33,925 bases of DNA from Lachnospiraceae bacterium (GCA_023664705.1 JAMPFE010000025.1:1-33925); one strand, 5' to 3'. Positions 1 through 6,390 are shown, counted from the first letter of the stretch. Numbers and translations: made by a program. Notes: a model not told the origin generated them from the letters alone.

Positions 1-44
1 CCCTTTGTTATGGGATTTTTCCGTTTGTCTTTATTATACCATAA

Positions 45-212
45 GGGCACAGTCATGCGTCATTGCTAGCTAATGCTAACATCTCAATACAGGAAATAGC
101 CCGACGGTTAGGTCACAGCAACGTCGAGCTAACTTGGAAAGTCTATTCACACCTGTACCCTAATCAGGAAGAAAAAGCTCTTGAAATCCTCAATGACATT
201 GAGGTAGATTGA
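45..212 (+). pseudogene. C-terminal remnant of a tyrosine recombinase (integrase)
   Basis: Reading the frame that ends at the TGA at 210-212 gives 55 residues typical of the C-terminus of phage/ICE integrases: HSHASLL, then EIARRLGHSN, then TWKVYSHLYP with the expected nucleophilic tyrosine in VYSHL. The upstream part is lost: an in-frame TAA sits at 42-44, directly before the histidines that follow the missing HxxR catalytic arginine, and bases 1-44 do not look like integrase in any frame. The fragment cannot be active on its own. It points towards the 3' end of the adjacent tRNA-Ser gene, the usual layout for an element integrated at a tRNA. I infer a decayed integrated element; a rearranged contig edge is the alternative, because the break lies 45 bases from the window start. 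Confidence 0.75.
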
Positions 213-258
213 GCAAAAAGCCGTAAAAAACGGGGATTTTTCGGGGATAAAAAGAAAT

Positions 259-280
259 AAACCGCATTACAATGCGGTTT
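259..280 (-). terminator. Hairpin terminator downstream of tRNA-Ser
   Basis: A 10-base arm at 259-268 pairs perfectly with 271-280. On the minus strand the hairpin is followed by a T-rich stretch (TTTATTTCTTTTTATCC), as expected for an intrinsic terminator of the tRNA transcript. The same hairpin could also end plus-strand transcription from the integrase remnant, though its plus-strand T-run is short. Confidence 0.65.
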
Positions 281-290
281 AAGAGCAATT

Positions 291-382
291 TGGCGGAAAG
301 AGAGGGATTCGAACCCTCGAACGGGTATTAGCCGTTACACGATTTCCAATCGTGCGCCTTAGACCAGCTCAGCCATCTTTCC
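291..382 (-). tRNA. tRNA-Ser(GGA)
   Basis: The minus strand folds as a class II tRNA. The acceptor stem is GGAAAGA (376-382) with TCTTTCC (295-301), the discriminator is G at 294, and CCA is encoded at 291-293. The anticodon stem-loop around 340-354 has anticodon GGA (345-347), the TTCGAATC T-loop is present, and a long variable arm is typical of serine tRNAs. It decodes UCC/UCU serine codons. Hairpin terminators flank it on both sides. tRNA-Ser genes are frequent integration sites, in line with the integrase remnant beyond its 3' end. Confidence 0.95.
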
Positions 383-440
383 GTAATTATTCAACTATAA
401 TATTATATCACACTTTCCGAAATTTGTCAAGCACTTTTTA

Positions 441-471
441 AAAAAATATGTAAAGCCGGGTTGCCCCGGCT
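441..471 (-). terminator. Intrinsic terminator after the Asn/Gln-rich microprotein gene
   Basis: A perfect 7-bp stem (454-460 with 465-471, 4-base loop) sits five bases past the stop codon. On the minus strand it is followed by TTTACATATTTTTTTA, a clear U-tract. Confidence 0.85.
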
Positions 472-475
472 CATC

Positions 476-565
476 TCAGCGCTTGTTCTGGTTAGACTGG
501 TTGGACTGGTTCTGCTGATTCTGCTGGTTCTGCTGATTCTGGTTCTGATTATTCTGGTTGGACAT
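476..565 (-). CDS. 29-aa Asn/Gln-rich microprotein of unknown function
   Basis: An ATG at 563-565 opens a 29-residue frame made almost only of Asn and Gln with a few Ser and a KR end (MSNQNNQNQN... SNQNKR). It is real on three grounds: a near-perfect Shine-Dalgarno AGGAGGAAC at 571-579 with ideal spacing, a strong terminator just after the stop, and a candidate promoter upstream. There is no signal peptide, cysteine or hydrophobic segment, so a soluble, probably disordered peptide is expected. Its neighbours are sporulation genes (spmA, spmB), and the best upstream promoter resembles a forespore sigma-F/sigma-G site. I infer a spore-associated peptide, comparable in composition with Gln/Asn-rich spore proteins such as gamma-type SASPs, but I see no homology that proves it. 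Confidence 0.7.
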   Translation of the reverse strand: MSNQNNQNQNQQNQQNQQNQSNQSNQNKR

Positions 566-603
566 AATTAGTTCCTCCTGTGAACATTTTCACGAATATT
601 TAT

Positions 604-620
604 TGCGGTTTTCTGCCGCA
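604..620 (-). terminator. Weak hairpin between DUF2508-like and microprotein genes
   Basis: TGCGG and CCGCA arms (604-608, 616-620) form a 5-bp stem followed on the minus strand by AT-rich ATAAATATT. It could end the spmA-spmB-DUF2508 transcript, but the U-tract is poor, and it would also lie in the 5' leader of the microprotein gene if the promoter at 625-653 is used. Confidence 0.3.
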
Positions 621-624
621 GTCA

Positions 625-653
625 TATTTTGTGCGAAAAGCTGCCCAATATAC
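625..653 (-). promoter_or_regulatory. Candidate sigma-F/sigma-G type promoter for the microprotein gene
   Basis: On the minus strand GTATA (649-653) is followed after 17 bases by CAAAATA (625-631). The forespore consensus in Bacillus is GHATR, 17-18 bases, CATDHTA; only the third base of the -10 differs. I see no good sigma-A site here. This is a match by eye to a short degenerate consensus, so it is a hypothesis only. Confidence 0.35.
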
Positions 654-667
654 AAGGAACCGAAAAA

Positions 668-925
668 TTATTTTTTCAGGCGCTCGTGCGGCTCTACGGA
701 AACGCTCTCCGCACGCGCGTCGCGATAAAGCTTCTCGAGACGGCAAAGCACGGCGTTCTCCTCGAAAATAAGCGAATCAATCGACGACGCGTCGGTAACG
801 TTATCGAAGTTAGCGCGGATATCCGCCAAGCGCTCCGTCAGCTCGCCGCACTCCCGCGCGAAAGCTTTTCTCCGCGCGTCGGCGTCCGATTTTTTGTTTT
901 TTGAAAGCAATCCCGAAATTTTCAT
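668..925 (-). CDS. DUF2508 (YaaL-like) family protein
   Basis: An 85-residue soluble protein with the layout of the DUF2508/YaaL family. A charged N-terminal half is followed by NFDNVTD (about residues 39-45) and IDSLIFEENAVLCRLEKLY, matching the family pattern NFD.vTD..lID..i.e..A...r...L...A. The family function is unknown; in Bacillus yaaL lies next to recR and bofA. It follows spmB on the same strand with about 60 bases between them. That gap is filled by an inverted repeat (931-977) whose one arm contains this gene's Shine-Dalgarno GGGAGG (931-936), so translation may be modulated by RNA folding. The protein is predicted to be mostly helical. Confidence 0.7.
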   Translation of the reverse strand: MKISGLLSKNKKSDADARRKAFARECGELTERLADIRANFDNVTDASSIDSLIFEENAVLCRLEKLYRDARAESVSVEPHERLKK

Positions 926-930
926 AACGA

Positions 931-977
931 CCTCCCGAATATGTACATTTTATCTTCCTGTACATTATATTCGGGAG
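931..977 (-). promoter_or_regulatory. Hairpin that buries the DUF2508 gene's ribosome site
   Basis: Arms 932-942 and 967-977 are an 11-bp perfect inverted repeat. It is extended by GTACA/TGTAC (943-947 with 959-963) after a three-base bulge. In the transcript the 3' arm contains GGGAGG, the Shine-Dalgarno of the gene starting at 925. It lies just after spmB, so it could also act as an mRNA-processing or stabilising structure; no U-tract follows, so it is not an ordinary terminator. Confidence 0.55.
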
Positions 978-985
978 CCCCCTGT

Positions 986-1510
986 TTAATGACCGAAAAA
1001 GGCAAAAACGACAAGCCCGCAGACTATCCACGCCGTCATATCGGCAGTCAGCGCCGCGGGAACGGCATAGCGCGTTTTCCTCACCTTGACCGCCGAAAAG
1101 TAGACCGCCACGGTATAGAACGTCGTCTCCGAAGAGCCTATCAGCACCGCCGCGACGCGCTCCGCAAACGAATCCGCGCCGACGGACGAGGCGATCTCGT
1201 TGTACACCGCCATAGCCCCGCTGCCCGAAAACGGCCGCAGAATGACGAGCGGCACGACCTCCGACGGGAACCCCACCGCATTGCAAAACGGCTTCAGCAG
1301 CGCCGTCAGCGCCTCCACGGCACCGCTCGCGCGGAACATCCCGATGCACACCAACAGCAGCACCAGCGCGGGCAAAATATCCGCGCAGGTTTTCAGCCCC
1401 TCCGCCGCGCCCTCGCAGAACGCCTCAAACACGTCCACGCGCTTTATTGCCGCGTAAACCAGAACTGCCGCCGCAAGCGAGGGAATTATCCAGTTGGTAA
1501 AATCTGTCAA
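986..1510 (-). CDS. spmB: Spore maturation protein B
   Basis: A 174-residue membrane protein of the nucleoside-recognition (gate) domain family. Several hydrophobic segments are visible, with the motifs ILRPFSGSGAMAVYN and GSSETTFYTVAVYFSAV characteristic of SpmB. Bacillus SpmB is of similar size and, with SpmA, is needed for spore core dehydration. I chose the TTG at 1508-1510: it overlaps the spmA stop as TTGA, has GGGGAGAC just upstream, and gives the usual N-terminus (LTDFTNWIIPSLAA). A longer open frame exists upstream but runs into spmA in another frame. Translation is probably coupled to spmA. Confidence 0.92.
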   Translation of the reverse strand: MTDFTNWIIPSLAAAVLVYAAIKRVDVFEAFCEGAAEGLKTCADILPALVLLLVCIGMFRASGAVEALTALLKPFCNAVGFPSEVVPLVILRPFSGSGAMAVYNEIASSVGADSFAERVAAVLIGSSETTFYTVAVYFSAVKVRKTRYAVPAALTADMTAWIVCGLVVFAFFGH

Positions 1511-2097
1511 TTGTCTCCCCTCTTCCGCGCAATTCTCCCCATGATTTTCGCCGCGAGCACCGCGACGACCGCCGCGTACACGGACACGATCCACACACAC
1601 GGCAGTATGTCAAACGGATTTTCCGCGCCGTTCGCGGAGCGCAGAGCCGCCGCCGTCGCGGGAATGACCTGCAGGCTCGCCGTGTTCAGCACGGCAAGCA
1701 AAATCATATTGTCGGACGCCCGCCCGTCGGCGTTCTCAAGCTCGGCAAGCTCGCGCATCGCGGCGATCCCGAGCGGCGTCGAGGCGTTCCCGAGCCCGAG
1801 GATATTCGCCGCGAGGTTCATCGTAATCAGCCCGACCGCCCTGCTCCCCCTCGGCAGCCCCCGAAACAACGCGCACACTATCGGCGAGAGCAGCCGCGCG
1901 AGCTTCTCCGTCAGCCCCGCGCGCTCCGCGACCCTCATCAGCCCGCACCAGAAGCACATTATCCCGCACAGCGAAAAGACCAGCTCGACTGCCTCTCCCG
2001 ATTTGGAAATTATGCTCGCGGAAAGCTCCGCCATTCGCCCGTTAAGAGCCGCGAAAATCAGCGATATTATGGGAATAATCACCAAAATTACTTTCAT
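1507..2097 (-). CDS. spmA: Spore maturation protein A
   Basis: A 196-residue integral membrane protein, the same length as Bacillus SpmA. It has the family motifs LCGIMCFWCGLMRVAERAGL, then NLAANILGLGNASTPLGI, then NTASLQVIPATAAALR. The ATG at 2095-2097 (MKVILVIIPI) is preferred over one 14 codons upstream because it begins directly at the first membrane segment and matches family length; the ribosome site (TTGGAAA, with AAGGGG further up) is only fair. SpmA and SpmB act together in the spore-core dehydration that gives heat resistance. It is first gene of the spmA-spmB-DUF2508 run and diverges from the abrB-like gene across a 188-base AT-rich gap. I see no convincing sigma-A promoter for it, consistent with a sporulation sigma factor. 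Confidence 0.93.
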   Translation of the reverse strand: MKVILVIIPIISLIFAALNGRMAELSASIISKSGEAVELVFSLCGIMCFWCGLMRVAERAGLTEKLARLLSPIVCALFRGLPRGSRAVGLITMNLAANILGLGNASTPLGIAAMRELAELENADGRASDNMILLAVLNTASLQVIPATAAALRSANGAENPFDILPCVWIVSVYAAVVAVLAAKIMGRIARKRGDN

Positions 2098-2207
2098 TTT
2101 CCAACATTTCCCCTTTATTTCCTTGTAAATTCGCACCATATTTTACATTTTTTGACATTTTTCTTTGGATAAATCCCACAATTTTAAAAAGATGTGTACT
2201 AAAAAAT

Positions 2208-2236
2208 TTGACAAATTTACCCTAATATGGTATAAT
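2208..2236 (+). promoter_or_regulatory. Sigma-A promoter of the abrB-like gene
   Basis: A perfect TTGACA (2208-2213), a 17-base spacer and a perfect TATAAT (2231-2236) lie about 50 bases before the start codon. Confidence 0.93.
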
Positions 2237-2285
2237 TATAATTGAAAAACAAGCATATCGGATTTTTGGCAAGGGAGGAAACGAA

Positions 2286-2549
2286 ATGGTTAAATCTACC
2301 GGTATAGTACGAAAAGTTGACGAGCTTGGCAGAATTGTTATTCCGATTGAGCTGCGAAGAAATTTGGACATTGACGAAAAGGATAGTCTGGAAATATACG
2401 TCGAGGACGACCACATTATCCTGAAAAAATATTCGCCCGCATGTGCATTTTGCTCCAACGCTAGCGGCATAACAGTTTTCAAGGGTCGCAACATCTGCCG
2501 CGACTGCTTAGCCGAACTTAGCGAAATGCAAAAGACAGTTGCTCCGTAA
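2286..2549 (+). CDS. abrB: AbrB/SpoVT-family transition-state regulator with C-terminal zinc ribbon
   Basis: An 87-residue DNA-binding protein. Residues 1-47 form the swapped-hairpin AbrB fold (STGIVRKVDELGRIVIPIELRR and DSLEIYVEDDHIILKKY). A short C-terminal part carries C53-x2-C56 and C71-x2-C74, a likely zinc ribbon, seen in some clostridial homologues but absent from Bacillus AbrB. AbrB proteins bind AT-rich promoter DNA as dimers or tetramers and repress stationary-phase and sporulation genes. The start is set by AAGGGAGGAA at 2271-2280. It is monocistronic, with a consensus promoter and a strong terminator. The divergent spmA gene and the AT-rich promoters of the surface-protein genes are conceivable targets, which is inference only. 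Confidence 0.92.
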   Translation: MVKSTGIVRKVDELGRIVIPIELRRNLDIDEKDSLEIYVEDDHIILKKYSPACAFCSNASGITVFKGRNICRDCLAELSEMQKTVAP

Positions 2550-2554
2550 ACCCG

Positions 2555-2578
2555 AAACCGCCGCCCAAGCGGCGGTTT
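2555..2578 (+). terminator. Intrinsic terminator of the abrB-like gene
   Basis: A 10-bp perfect stem (2555-2564 with 2569-2578, 4-base loop) runs into TTTT, just after the stop codon. Confidence 0.9.
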
Positions 2579-2595
2579 TGCTTTGTAAATAATAT

Positions 2596-2626
2596 GCCGC
2601 GCGGACGAGAAAAATGCCCGCGCGGC
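2596..2626. repeat. GC-rich inverted repeat between convergent genes
   Basis: Nine-base arms GCCGCGCGG and CCGCGCGGC (2596-2604, 2618-2626) enclose a 13-base loop. It sits between the abrB terminator and the terminator of the convergent surface-protein gene. No U-tract follows on either strand, so its role is unclear. Confidence 0.5.
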
Positions 2627-2670
2627 AGTTTCATGCAAAAAAAATACGGTTTTACATTATTCTTACAGAA

Positions 2671-2698
2671 AAACGCCCCCGAACTATCGGGGGCGTTT
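2671..2698 (-). terminator. Intrinsic terminator of the large surface-protein gene
   Basis: A 12-bp perfect stem (2671-2682 with 2687-2698, 4-base loop) is followed on the minus strand by a T-run continuing into TTCTG. Confidence 0.9.
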
Positions 2699-2725
2699 CA
2701 ATGGGACCGCCAAAGGCGGCTCGCC

Positions 2726-4687
2726 TTACTTTCTCTTCTTGGAAACGATCAGCGCGCCTGCCGCAAGTGCAGCAACGCCCATAATCGCCGCCATGCTGCC
2801 AACGCCCGTATCAACATTCGGCTCGTTCGTCGGCTCGGAAACAGTCGGCTCGGAAGCTGCGGGCTCCTCGGGAGCGGGCTCGCCGCTCGCGGTCAGCTTC
2901 TGGCTAGTGATAACGTACTTACTGAAGCTCTTCGCGGTAAATACGACCATACCGCCCTCGATCTTGCAGCTAACCTCCGTATACTTGCCGTCGTCCTCGA
3001 TATGGTAAACAAACACGGTCTTGCCGGAAAGCGCCGCAGGAACGGGCACACTCACGGTAACAGCCGTCTTAGGCTGAACCTTATTGCCGTCCTTGTCGGT
3101 GAAAGAGAGGTCAAACGTAAAGGTCTCGTCCTTAGTCTCCTCGGCAACGGGCGCCGCGTTAAACTTAACCTCCTCGGGCTTCTCGAAAGCGTCCTTGGGC
3201 GCCTCTACAACGATGCCGGTGTCGCCGCTCGCGGGCTTAAACTCAACCTCGTCCTCCGCGGGAGCAGAGGGGGTAGACGGTGTAGAGGGCGTCGAGGGGG
3301 TAGTCGGGTTAGACGGAGTTACGGTCGTGCCGCCGCCCTCGTTGCCAGAACCGCCTGTTTTCAAAGGAACAGTAATAGTGGCATCTTTTGCCATATTGTT
3401 AATACCGTTCGCTGCACTTCCGTTAACGTTTATCTGATAGCCGATTTCCATAACTGTCGCGCTTGCTGCGATTGCAGTATCACCGCTCTTCAAGTTCGCG
3501 GGGATAGTCCATTCCGTGCTGTCGGAGGAAGTCCACATACCCCACTCTGCACCCGTCCACTTAATGTAAATGTAAAGACCAAAACCTTCGGAGGTGGAAA
3601 TGCCGTTCGGCCAATCAAACACGCTCAAATCAACGCCTGTAAGCTTAAAGGTCTTGCCCGTAAGCTCCTCATAGGTTTTGCCGCTGAGACCCGCAACCGT
3701 TACAGCCTTATTGAGCTGCGCCGCCTTAGTAAAGCCCCACTCTGCTCCCCAAGGAGCGTCCGAAACAGTCAAGGTAATAGGATTAGCGGTGTCAAAAGGA
3801 ATTTCATACGTGTTAGGGTCGGGGTCGGGATCAGGATCAGGATCTCCGCCGCCGCCTTCGCCCTCGCCAGGATATGTAAACGTTGCCGTAGCCTTAGAAA
3901 CACTCGCAAAATTACCCAAAACCACCTTGATTCCAGAAGCATTCAAAAAAGCTTCAAAGTTCTCATTTGTAGAATCTATCTCGCAAGGGTTACCTCCAGC
4001 GCAACTCTTCCACGTATTAGTCTCTTGCAAATATCCATAGCCGCCTTTATCCGCCGACGCATTCGTTCCCTCAATCGCAACGGAAATTTTTTTGGATCCC
4101 GCAACAGCCGCCATAGCTGCGTCATTAAATGCAATTTCGGAAATCTTGCCCGCCTCATATGTATAGAAATCATGAGCTGTGCCGCTCAAATCAAGCGAAA
4201 CTTTTGTCACTGTAGCAGTCTTAATTTGTACAGTAAAACCGTTAGCAATTACCGCCGATGCCTTGTCACCTATATTAGCAAGAGGTGAAACAGAAACTTT
4301 ATCCGTAACCGTTATAGGATTATTTTCATCGCCGAGGACGGAGTAAACAAAATTCGCATCCCAATCAACTTCACCGTTCGCACCATTCGCGTTAACGCCA
4401 ACCGTAAGAGTTGTAGGTGCCTCCGCATATGTTATTTTTACGGAACAGGAAGCTATATTTTGCTCAGTAACTCCCCAGTCACTCAATTGAGAGCTGGAAA
4501 CAGTATATATCTTACCGTCCTCATTGCACACATCACCACTTGGAGCATTGGCGATATCATATATTACTACGCTAACAGGCTCTTTCGCCGTCGCGGCAGG
4601 AACATCATCCGCCCACGCCGTCGCCGTCAAAGAGCTCAATGCCACAGCGCCGGCGCAAACTGCGGCAAAGAATTTTTTAAAACTCAT
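2726..4687 (-). CDS. Large secreted surface protein with variant sortase-type anchor
   Basis: A 653-residue exported protein. The ATG at 4685-4687 is preferred over one 11 codons upstream because TGGAGGGA stands just before it and it begins directly at a signal peptide (MSFKKFFAAV..., likely cut near AWA-DD). Two beta-rich regions without clear family follow, the second containing tryptophan-rich segments (GLYIYIKWTGAEWGMW). They are joined by low-complexity linkers, a glycine/Asp-Pro repeat and a Thr-Pro-Ser repeat. Next comes a domain ending in FSKYVITSQ that resembles ones common in Ruminococcus surface proteins. The C-terminus is PNVDTG, a hydrophobic helix and KKRK, the layout of a sortase signal with NVDTG in place of LPXTG. 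Carbohydrate or surface binding is a guess from composition and architecture. It shares its anchor with the next two genes. Confidence 0.8.
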   Translation of the reverse strand: MSFKKFFAAVCAGAVALSSLTATAWADDVPAATAKEPVSVVIYDIANAPSGDVCNEDGKIYTVSSSQLSDWGVTEQNIASCSVKITYAEAPTTLTVGVNANGANGEVDWDANFVYSVLGDENNPITVTDKVSVSPLANIGDKASAVIANGFTVQIKTATVTKVSLDLSGTAHDFYTYEAGKISEIAFNDAAMAAVAGSKKISVAIEGTNASADKGGYGYLQETNTWKSCAGGNPCEIDSTNENFEAFLNASGIKVVLGNFASVSKATATFTYPGEGEGGGGDPDPDPDPDPNTYEIPFDTANPITLTVSDAPWGAEWGFTKAAQLNKAVTVAGLSGKTYEELTGKTFKLTGVDLSVFDWPNGISTSEGFGLYIYIKWTGAEWGMWTSSDSTEWTIPANLKSGDTAIAASATVMEIGYQINVNGSAANGINNMAKDATITVPLKTGGSGNEGGGTTVTPSNPTTPSTPSTPSTPSAPAEDEVEFKPASGDTGIVVEAPKDAFEKPEEVKFNAAPVAEETKDETFTFDLSFTDKDGNKVQPKTAVTVSVPVPAALSGKTVFVYHIEDDGKYTEVSCKIEGGMVVFTAKSFSKYVITSQKLTASGEPAPEEPAASEPTVSEPTNEPNVDTGVGSMAAIMGVAALAAGALIVSKKRK

Positions 4688-4745
4688 AAAAATCCCTCCA
4701 AAAATATAATTTTTTCCCATAAGCGCGCCACCGCGCCTTGAATAA

Positions 4746-4774
4746 ATTATACCATATTAAAAACTTTGTTACAA
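4746..4774 (-). promoter_or_regulatory. Sigma-A promoter of the large surface-protein gene
   Basis: On the minus strand TTGTAA (4769-4774), a 17-base spacer and TATAAT (4746-4751). A 13-base homopolymer T-run on the plus strand at 4795-4807 is an A-tract upstream of the -35 and may act as an UP element. Confidence 0.82.
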
Positions 4775-4844
4775 TTGCCAAAAATAACAAAACATTTTTT
4801 TTTTTTTGTATATTTTGCACAAAAAATCCGCAAAGCAAACAAAA

Positions 4845-4870
4845 AAGCGCCCCCGATTTCTCGGGAGCGC
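4845..4870 (-). terminator. Intrinsic terminator of surface-protein gene 2
   Basis: Arms 4847-4856 and 4861-4870 form a 10-bp stem with one G-T pair and a 4-base loop; on the minus strand a TTTTTT run follows. The identical hairpin recurs after surface-protein gene 3. Confidence 0.88.
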
Positions 4871-4885
4871 CCCAAAGCAAAACGC

Positions 4886-5554
4886 TTACTTTCTCTTCTT
4901 GGCAACTATCACAGCGCCCGCAGCGACAGCCGCAACGCCCACAACGGCAGCCACGCCCGCAACGCCCGTGTCGACGTTGTTCGCGGGAGCAGCGTTCGAG
5001 GTCTCCTCGGGCTTGCTCTCTTCGGGAGCGGGCTCGGAAGAAGTCTCCTCGGGCTTGCTCTCGGTCTCAGCGGGAGCAGCCTCGCCGCCATTAAGCGCAT
5101 TGCCGTCAGCATCCAACAGCGTAAGCGACTCAATCTTAACGTCAACGCCGTAATTCTGAAGTGTAACGCTTACAAAATCATTATCGGGATTAAACGAAGA
5201 GGGAACGTTAACCTTAATAGCCTCGCCGCTCTTAGCGTTTGAAAACTCCTTGCCGTCATCAGCGGTAGACCATGCGCCGAGCTCGTCCCAGCCGCCTGTC
5301 TGTGTAATAAACTTACCGCCTGCCCACTCTGCGTCCTCTGCCCAAGTCAGAACGATTTCAAAAGCAGCTACCTTGGAAAGGTCAACACCGCTAAGGTTCT
5401 CGTTGTTCTCTTTCAGCTTAATCTGAAAGTTTCCGGAACCGTCGTCTGCACAGTTAGGAAGATCGGTTGTAATAGCCGCATTAGCAACAACAGCCATAGC
5501 GCTTACGGCAACCACGGAAGCAGCCGCGGCAGCCAAAATTCTCTTAATGCTCAT
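4886..5554 (-). CDS. Secreted surface protein 2 with NVDTG anchor
   Basis: A 222-residue exported protein. The start at 5552-5554 is chosen because GGAGGAATTTACA immediately precedes it; an ATG 5 codons upstream overlaps that ribosome site. Layout: a signal peptide (MSIKRILAAA..., likely cut after VANA); a beta-rich domain of about 125 residues ending in YGVDVKIESLTLLDADG, reminiscent of carbohydrate-binding jelly-roll modules; a Glu/Ser/Pro linker with two near-identical SKPEETS repeats; then NVDTGV, a hydrophobic segment of about 20 residues and KKRK. It has its own promoter and terminator. Its signal peptide is nearly identical to that of the next gene, and its last bases plus terminator are identical to that gene's over 69 bp, so the pair arose by duplication or has been homogenised. 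No enzyme motif is visible. Confidence 0.8.
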   Translation of the reverse strand: MSIKRILAAAAASVVAVSAMAVVANAAITTDLPNCADDGSGNFQIKLKENNENLSGVDLSKVAAFEIVLTWAEDAEWAGGKFITQTGGWDELGAWSTADDGKEFSNAKSGEAIKVNVPSSFNPDNDFVSVTLQNYGVDVKIESLTLLDADGNALNGGEAAPAETESKPEETSSEPAPEESKPEETSNAAPANNVDTGVAGVAAVVGVAAVAAGAVIVAKKRK

Positions 5555-5617
5555 TGTAAATTCCTCCAATTAAATTTTTTCCAAACAAAGCGCACGTCCG
5601 CGCTTGCTTCAACTTAT

Positions 5618-5646
5618 ATTATACACTATTGCGCAATTTAATGCAA
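5618..5646 (-). promoter_or_regulatory. Sigma-A promoter of surface-protein gene 2
   Basis: On the minus strand TTGCAT (5641-5646), a 17-base spacer and a perfect TATAAT (5618-5623). Confidence 0.82.
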
Positions 5647-5720
5647 CTGTCCGATTAGCCAAATTTTACCGTTGTTTTTCGGCAAAACTTTGGCAATATC
5701 ATACAAAAATATTCTTGCAG

Positions 5721-5789
5721 AAAAGCGCCCCCGATTTCTCGGGAGCGCCCCAAAGCAAAACGCTTACTTTCTCTTCTTGGCAACTATCA
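5721..5789. repeat. 69-bp exact direct repeat, copy 2 (copy 1 at 4843-4911)
   Basis: Bases 5721-5789 are identical to 4843-4911. Each copy covers the terminator and the last codons (the KKRK tail) of a surface-protein gene. The upstream coding sequences of the two genes are far less alike, so the identity is local to the 3' ends. Confidence 0.9.
5725..5748 (-). terminator. Intrinsic terminator of surface-protein gene 3
   Basis: The same 10-bp stem and TTTC/GAAA loop as at 4847-4870, followed on the minus strand by TTTTCTGC. It is part of a 69-bp exact repeat. Confidence 0.87.
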
Positions 5790-6390
5790 TCGCGCCCGCC
5801 GCCAAAGCTGCCGCGCCGACTACCATAGCCACGCTGCCCACGCCCGTGTCAACGTTGCTTGCCGTCGTCGAGCCGCCGTTGTTGTCGGTCGCGGTGTTAT
5901 CCGCAGCCGCAGGAGCGGGTGTCGGAGCCGTAACGGTACCCGCCTCGCCGACCTCAACAGCCGTAACGGTTATACCGTAGCCCTTTACTATCAGTCCCGC
6001 AAACTGCAGCGCGTCAACGTCGTCCGCAGTAAGCGTGTAATTTACGGTGCCGTCGCCGATAACGACCGCGTGACCGTCCTCCTGATTTTTCTCAACAAGA
6101 CCGCCCTCCGCAAACGAGCTGCACTTCAGCTTAGACCAGCCGTTGCTGTTCTCGCCCACATAAACGAGGTTGTAATCCTGCGTTGTATCAATAGTAAACG
6201 TTACGGCAATAACGTCTCCCACCTTAACATCGGTAAACTGCTCAAAGCTGAACATAGCCGCCTTATCCCAGCCTGTTCCCACGTCAAACGGCTCCTCAAG
6301 CAGGTTTGTCGCCGCCGAAGCCACGGTCGCCATAGCGCTTACTGCAACAACGGACGCCGCCGCAGCCGCCAGAATTCTCTTAATGCTCAT
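5764..6390 (-). CDS. Secreted surface protein 3 with NVDTG anchor
   Basis: A 208-residue exported protein, paralogue of the previous gene. The start at 6388-6390 follows GGAGGAATTTAAG; an ATG 5 codons upstream lies over that site. Signal peptide MSIKRILAAA... (likely cut after VASA); a beta-sandwich-like domain of roughly 120 residues with strands such as VIAVTFTID, YNLVYVGEN and GLIVKGYGITVTAVEV, the last being typical of carbohydrate-binding jelly-roll folds; a Thr/Asn/Gly linker; then NVDTGV, a hydrophobic segment and KKRK. It is first of the three surface genes in the direction of transcription, with its own promoter. No sortase gene is in the window, so covalent anchoring is inferred from the tail only. 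Confidence 0.8.
   Translation of the reverse strand: MSIKRILAAAAASVVAVSAMATVASAATNLLEEPFDVGTGWDKAAMFSFEQFTDVKVGDVIAVTFTIDTTQDYNLVYVGENSNGWSKLKCSSFAEGGLVEKNQEDGHAVVIGDGTVNYTLTADDVDALQFAGLIVKGYGITVTAVEVGEAGTVTAPTPAPAAADNTATDNNGGSTTASNVDTGVGSVAMVVGAAALAAGAMIVAKKRK

Noticed and set aside
478..565. A short tandem CTG-TTC type repeat that could be taken for a microsatellite or CRISPR-like array
   Set aside because: The periodicity is explained by Asn/Gln codons of a small gene with ribosome site and terminator; there are no spacers.
941..2128. 395-codon plus-strand open frame opposite spmA/spmB
   Set aside because: It covers two recognised genes in antisense and starts within an inverted repeat.
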